This document shows, piece by piece, positions 62,825-64,000 of a stretch of DNA of 64,000 nucleotides. The translations under genes were made by a program, and so were the position numbers. This stretch comes from Paenarthrobacter aurescens (GTDB taxonomy: Bacteria; Actinomycetota; Actinomycetes; Actinomycetales; Micrococcaceae), in NCBI RefSeq assembly GCF_041549525.1, contig NZ_CP157456.1, forward strand, positions 4,154,001 to 4,218,000, read 5' to 3'. The notes beneath the pieces were generated by a model that made no database searches, was not told the DNA's origin, and saw only the letters and a list, made by a program, of their open reading frames with translations. Numbering within the stretch: position 1 is the first letter of the stretch; each line of letters starts with the position of its first letter.

Positions 62825-63743
62825 CGCCGGAACGGGTGTCGAACGCCGCCGCGGACTCCCGCAGCAAGCGGGCCACTGTGTCCACGGGCAAGCTCGCTGC
62901 TTTCCTTCGGTCGAAGCGGCGCAACGCAATATGGCGGGTTCCCAGGCCGGGGACGTCCAGAATGTCCACTTGATCGTGGACCACGCCGGTCAGCGCCAGG
63001 GTGGGCACAATGGCCACCCCCTCACCGGCAGCAACCAGTGCCAGCGCGGTAAGGGTGTCGTGGTACTGGTGAACAGTCTCAATCCGTGTGCCCGTTGAGT
63101 GGCGGAGCCGTCCCAGCACCGCGGTGTTGGCTGCCGATGGTTCCACTCCCAACCACGGCAAGGGCAGGCGGCTGAGGTCGATGTTGTCCGTGCCCAGCAG
63201 GCTTCCCGCCGGCACCACCAGTTTCCACGGCTCGTCCAACAGGGGCTCCTGAATCATTCCGGCGGCCATCGGACGCTGCTCTGCCGCCGTCGAGTCCTGT
63301 TCAATTACTACGGCATCGAGCTGCCGTTGACGGAGCAGCCGCATCAGCGCAGGGAAACCGTCTTCAACGATCTGGATCTGCAGCTGGGGGTACTGGCTGC
63401 GCCACTCGGGAAGTCGGGGGATCACCACGGTGCGCATGAAGCTGGTGAAGCCACCCACCCGCACCACGCCGGCAATATTGACTTCACTTTGCATCCGGGC
63501 CCGGGCGACGTTGAGTGCCCGTTCTATCTCTTCCCCAGCCTCTGCCATGGCCAATCCGGCGGGGGTGAGCACTGAGCCTTTGGGGGTCCGGAGGAGCAAT
63601 GCCTGCCCGGCCTCATTCTCGAGTTTGCTGAGCTGCTGCGACACGGCGGACGGCGTTATCCGCAATTCATCCGCTGCCGCCAGAACGCCTCCGGTGCGGG
63701 CAACAGCCAGCAGAACCAGCAGCCTCCGCGGGTCCATTTCCAT
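62820..63743 (-). CDS. LysR-family transcriptional regulator
   Basis: A 307-residue regulator with the N-terminal helix-turn-helix (LLVLLAVARTGGVLAAADELRITPSAVSQQLSKLENEAGQALLLRTPKGSVLTPAG) and a two-lobed effector domain. AGGAG lies 8 bases before the ATG at 63743. It is divergent from the membrane-protein gene at 63925, which is the natural first target. The effector is unknown. Confidence 0.9.
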   Translation of the reverse strand: MEMDPRRLLVLLAVARTGGVLAAADELRITPSAVSQQLSKLENEAGQALLLRTPKGSVLTPAGLAMAEAGEEIERALNVARARMQSEVNIAGVVRVGGFTSFMRTVVIPRLPEWRSQYPQLQIQIVEDGFPALMRLLRQRQLDAVVIEQDSTAAEQRPMAAGMIQEPLLDEPWKLVVPAGSLLGTDNIDLSRLPLPWLGVEPSAANTAVLGRLRHSTGTRIETVHQYHDTLTALALVAAGEGVAIVPTLALTGVVHDQVDILDVPGLGTRHIALRRFDRRKAASLPVDTVARLLRESAAAFDTRSGA

Positions 63744-63924
63744 GTTAAGAGCTCCTAAACATGGGATTCAGAATAATGCAATTGAACTAAAGGTGTCACT
63801 GCCTCAATATTGACTCACAAGCACGATTCAGTCACTCAGCATCGACCCCCGAATCAAGCCCCCGTCCCGGACCTCACGCCGCCTGTCGGCTTCATCCGGA
63901 TGCCCAAATCCTGAAAGGACTCCC

Positions 63925-64000
63925 ATGGAACTGCTGTTCGAAATTGCCGGTTGGGCCGGCGCAGTGGCAATGCTCGGCGGCTACATGGCGGTGTCCATGG
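63925..64000 (+). CDS. Membrane protein, N-terminal fragment
   Basis: The first 25 residues only (MELLFEIAGWAGAVAMLGGY and on), cut by the window end. GAAAGGA precedes the ATG. The hydrophobic start resembles small CBU_0592-type membrane proteins; too short to be sure. Confidence 0.55.
   Translation, partial: MELLFEIAGWAGAVAMLGGYMAVSM

Overview
The window reads as a chromosomal segment of a GC-rich actinobacterium, most likely Micrococcaceae (Arthrobacter/Paenarthrobacter type). Reasons: frequent GTG starts, 4-bp GTGA/ATGA overlaps between consecutive genes, a tandem glycine riboswitch ahead of gcvP, a complete pca operon joined to quinate/shikimate genes, and a catabolic operon built on a salicylyl-/2-aminobenzoyl-CoA hydroxylase. 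The genus is an inference from gene content. I saw no rRNA, tRNA, transposase, phage genes or CRISPR array.

Layout. 1-3861: end of an SLC13 permease, an MFS exporter and leucyl aminopeptidase. 3923-7344: small GlsB-type membrane protein, a Ser/Thr kinase coupled to an unknown protein, a MarR regulator and an FUSC membrane protein. 7539-10828: four exported proteins with Ala-Tyr-Trp type signal peptides and a shared Cys-containing module. 11438-20236: glycine/serine/one-carbon block on the minus strand (riboswitch, gcvP, gcvT, gcvH, glyA, sdaA, lipA). 20414-33040: housekeeping and unknown genes: mscL, three-gene transhydrogenase, FMN reductase, HAD phosphatase, YegP-like protein, dinucleotide-binding reductase, VOC protein, PaaX regulator and several small membrane proteins. 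33024-41745: aromatic acyl-CoA catabolic operon (importer, FAD monooxygenase fused to an old-yellow-enzyme domain, CoA ligase, two thioesterases, cupin, FAH hydrolase) with a divergent RidA. 42185-55349: IclR regulator, then pcaJ, I, F, C, D, B, G, H, dehydroshikimate dehydratase and shikimate/quinate dehydrogenase in one minus-strand run, then a second IclR regulator divergent from an MHS-type importer. 55492-64000: secreted metzincin with ten FG-GAP repeats, MoaD/ThiS-like protein paired with a BNR-repeat protein, a membrane diguanylate cyclase, a PEP-mutase/isocitrate-lyase family enzyme, a LysR regulator and the start of a membrane protein.

How the genes work together. The glycine block senses glycine in RNA and sends it to methylene-THF, serine and pyruvate; lipA supplies the lipoyl group of GcvH. 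The 42-55 kb block imports shikimate/quinate-type hydroaromatics, dehydrates dehydroshikimate to protocatechuate and degrades it by the 3-oxoadipate pathway to succinyl-CoA and acetyl-CoA. The 33-42 kb block activates an ortho-substituted benzoate to its CoA thioester and attacks the ring by hydroxylation and reduction.

Non-coding structure is rich. There are at least three families of recurring palindromes: an 18-bp operator-like palindrome near small membrane/stress genes, a roughly 60-bp hairpin element at gene 3' ends, and long inverted repeats beginning GAGTTTTTGTACA. Short tandem repeats of 9-17 bp also recur, two of them running across stop codons.
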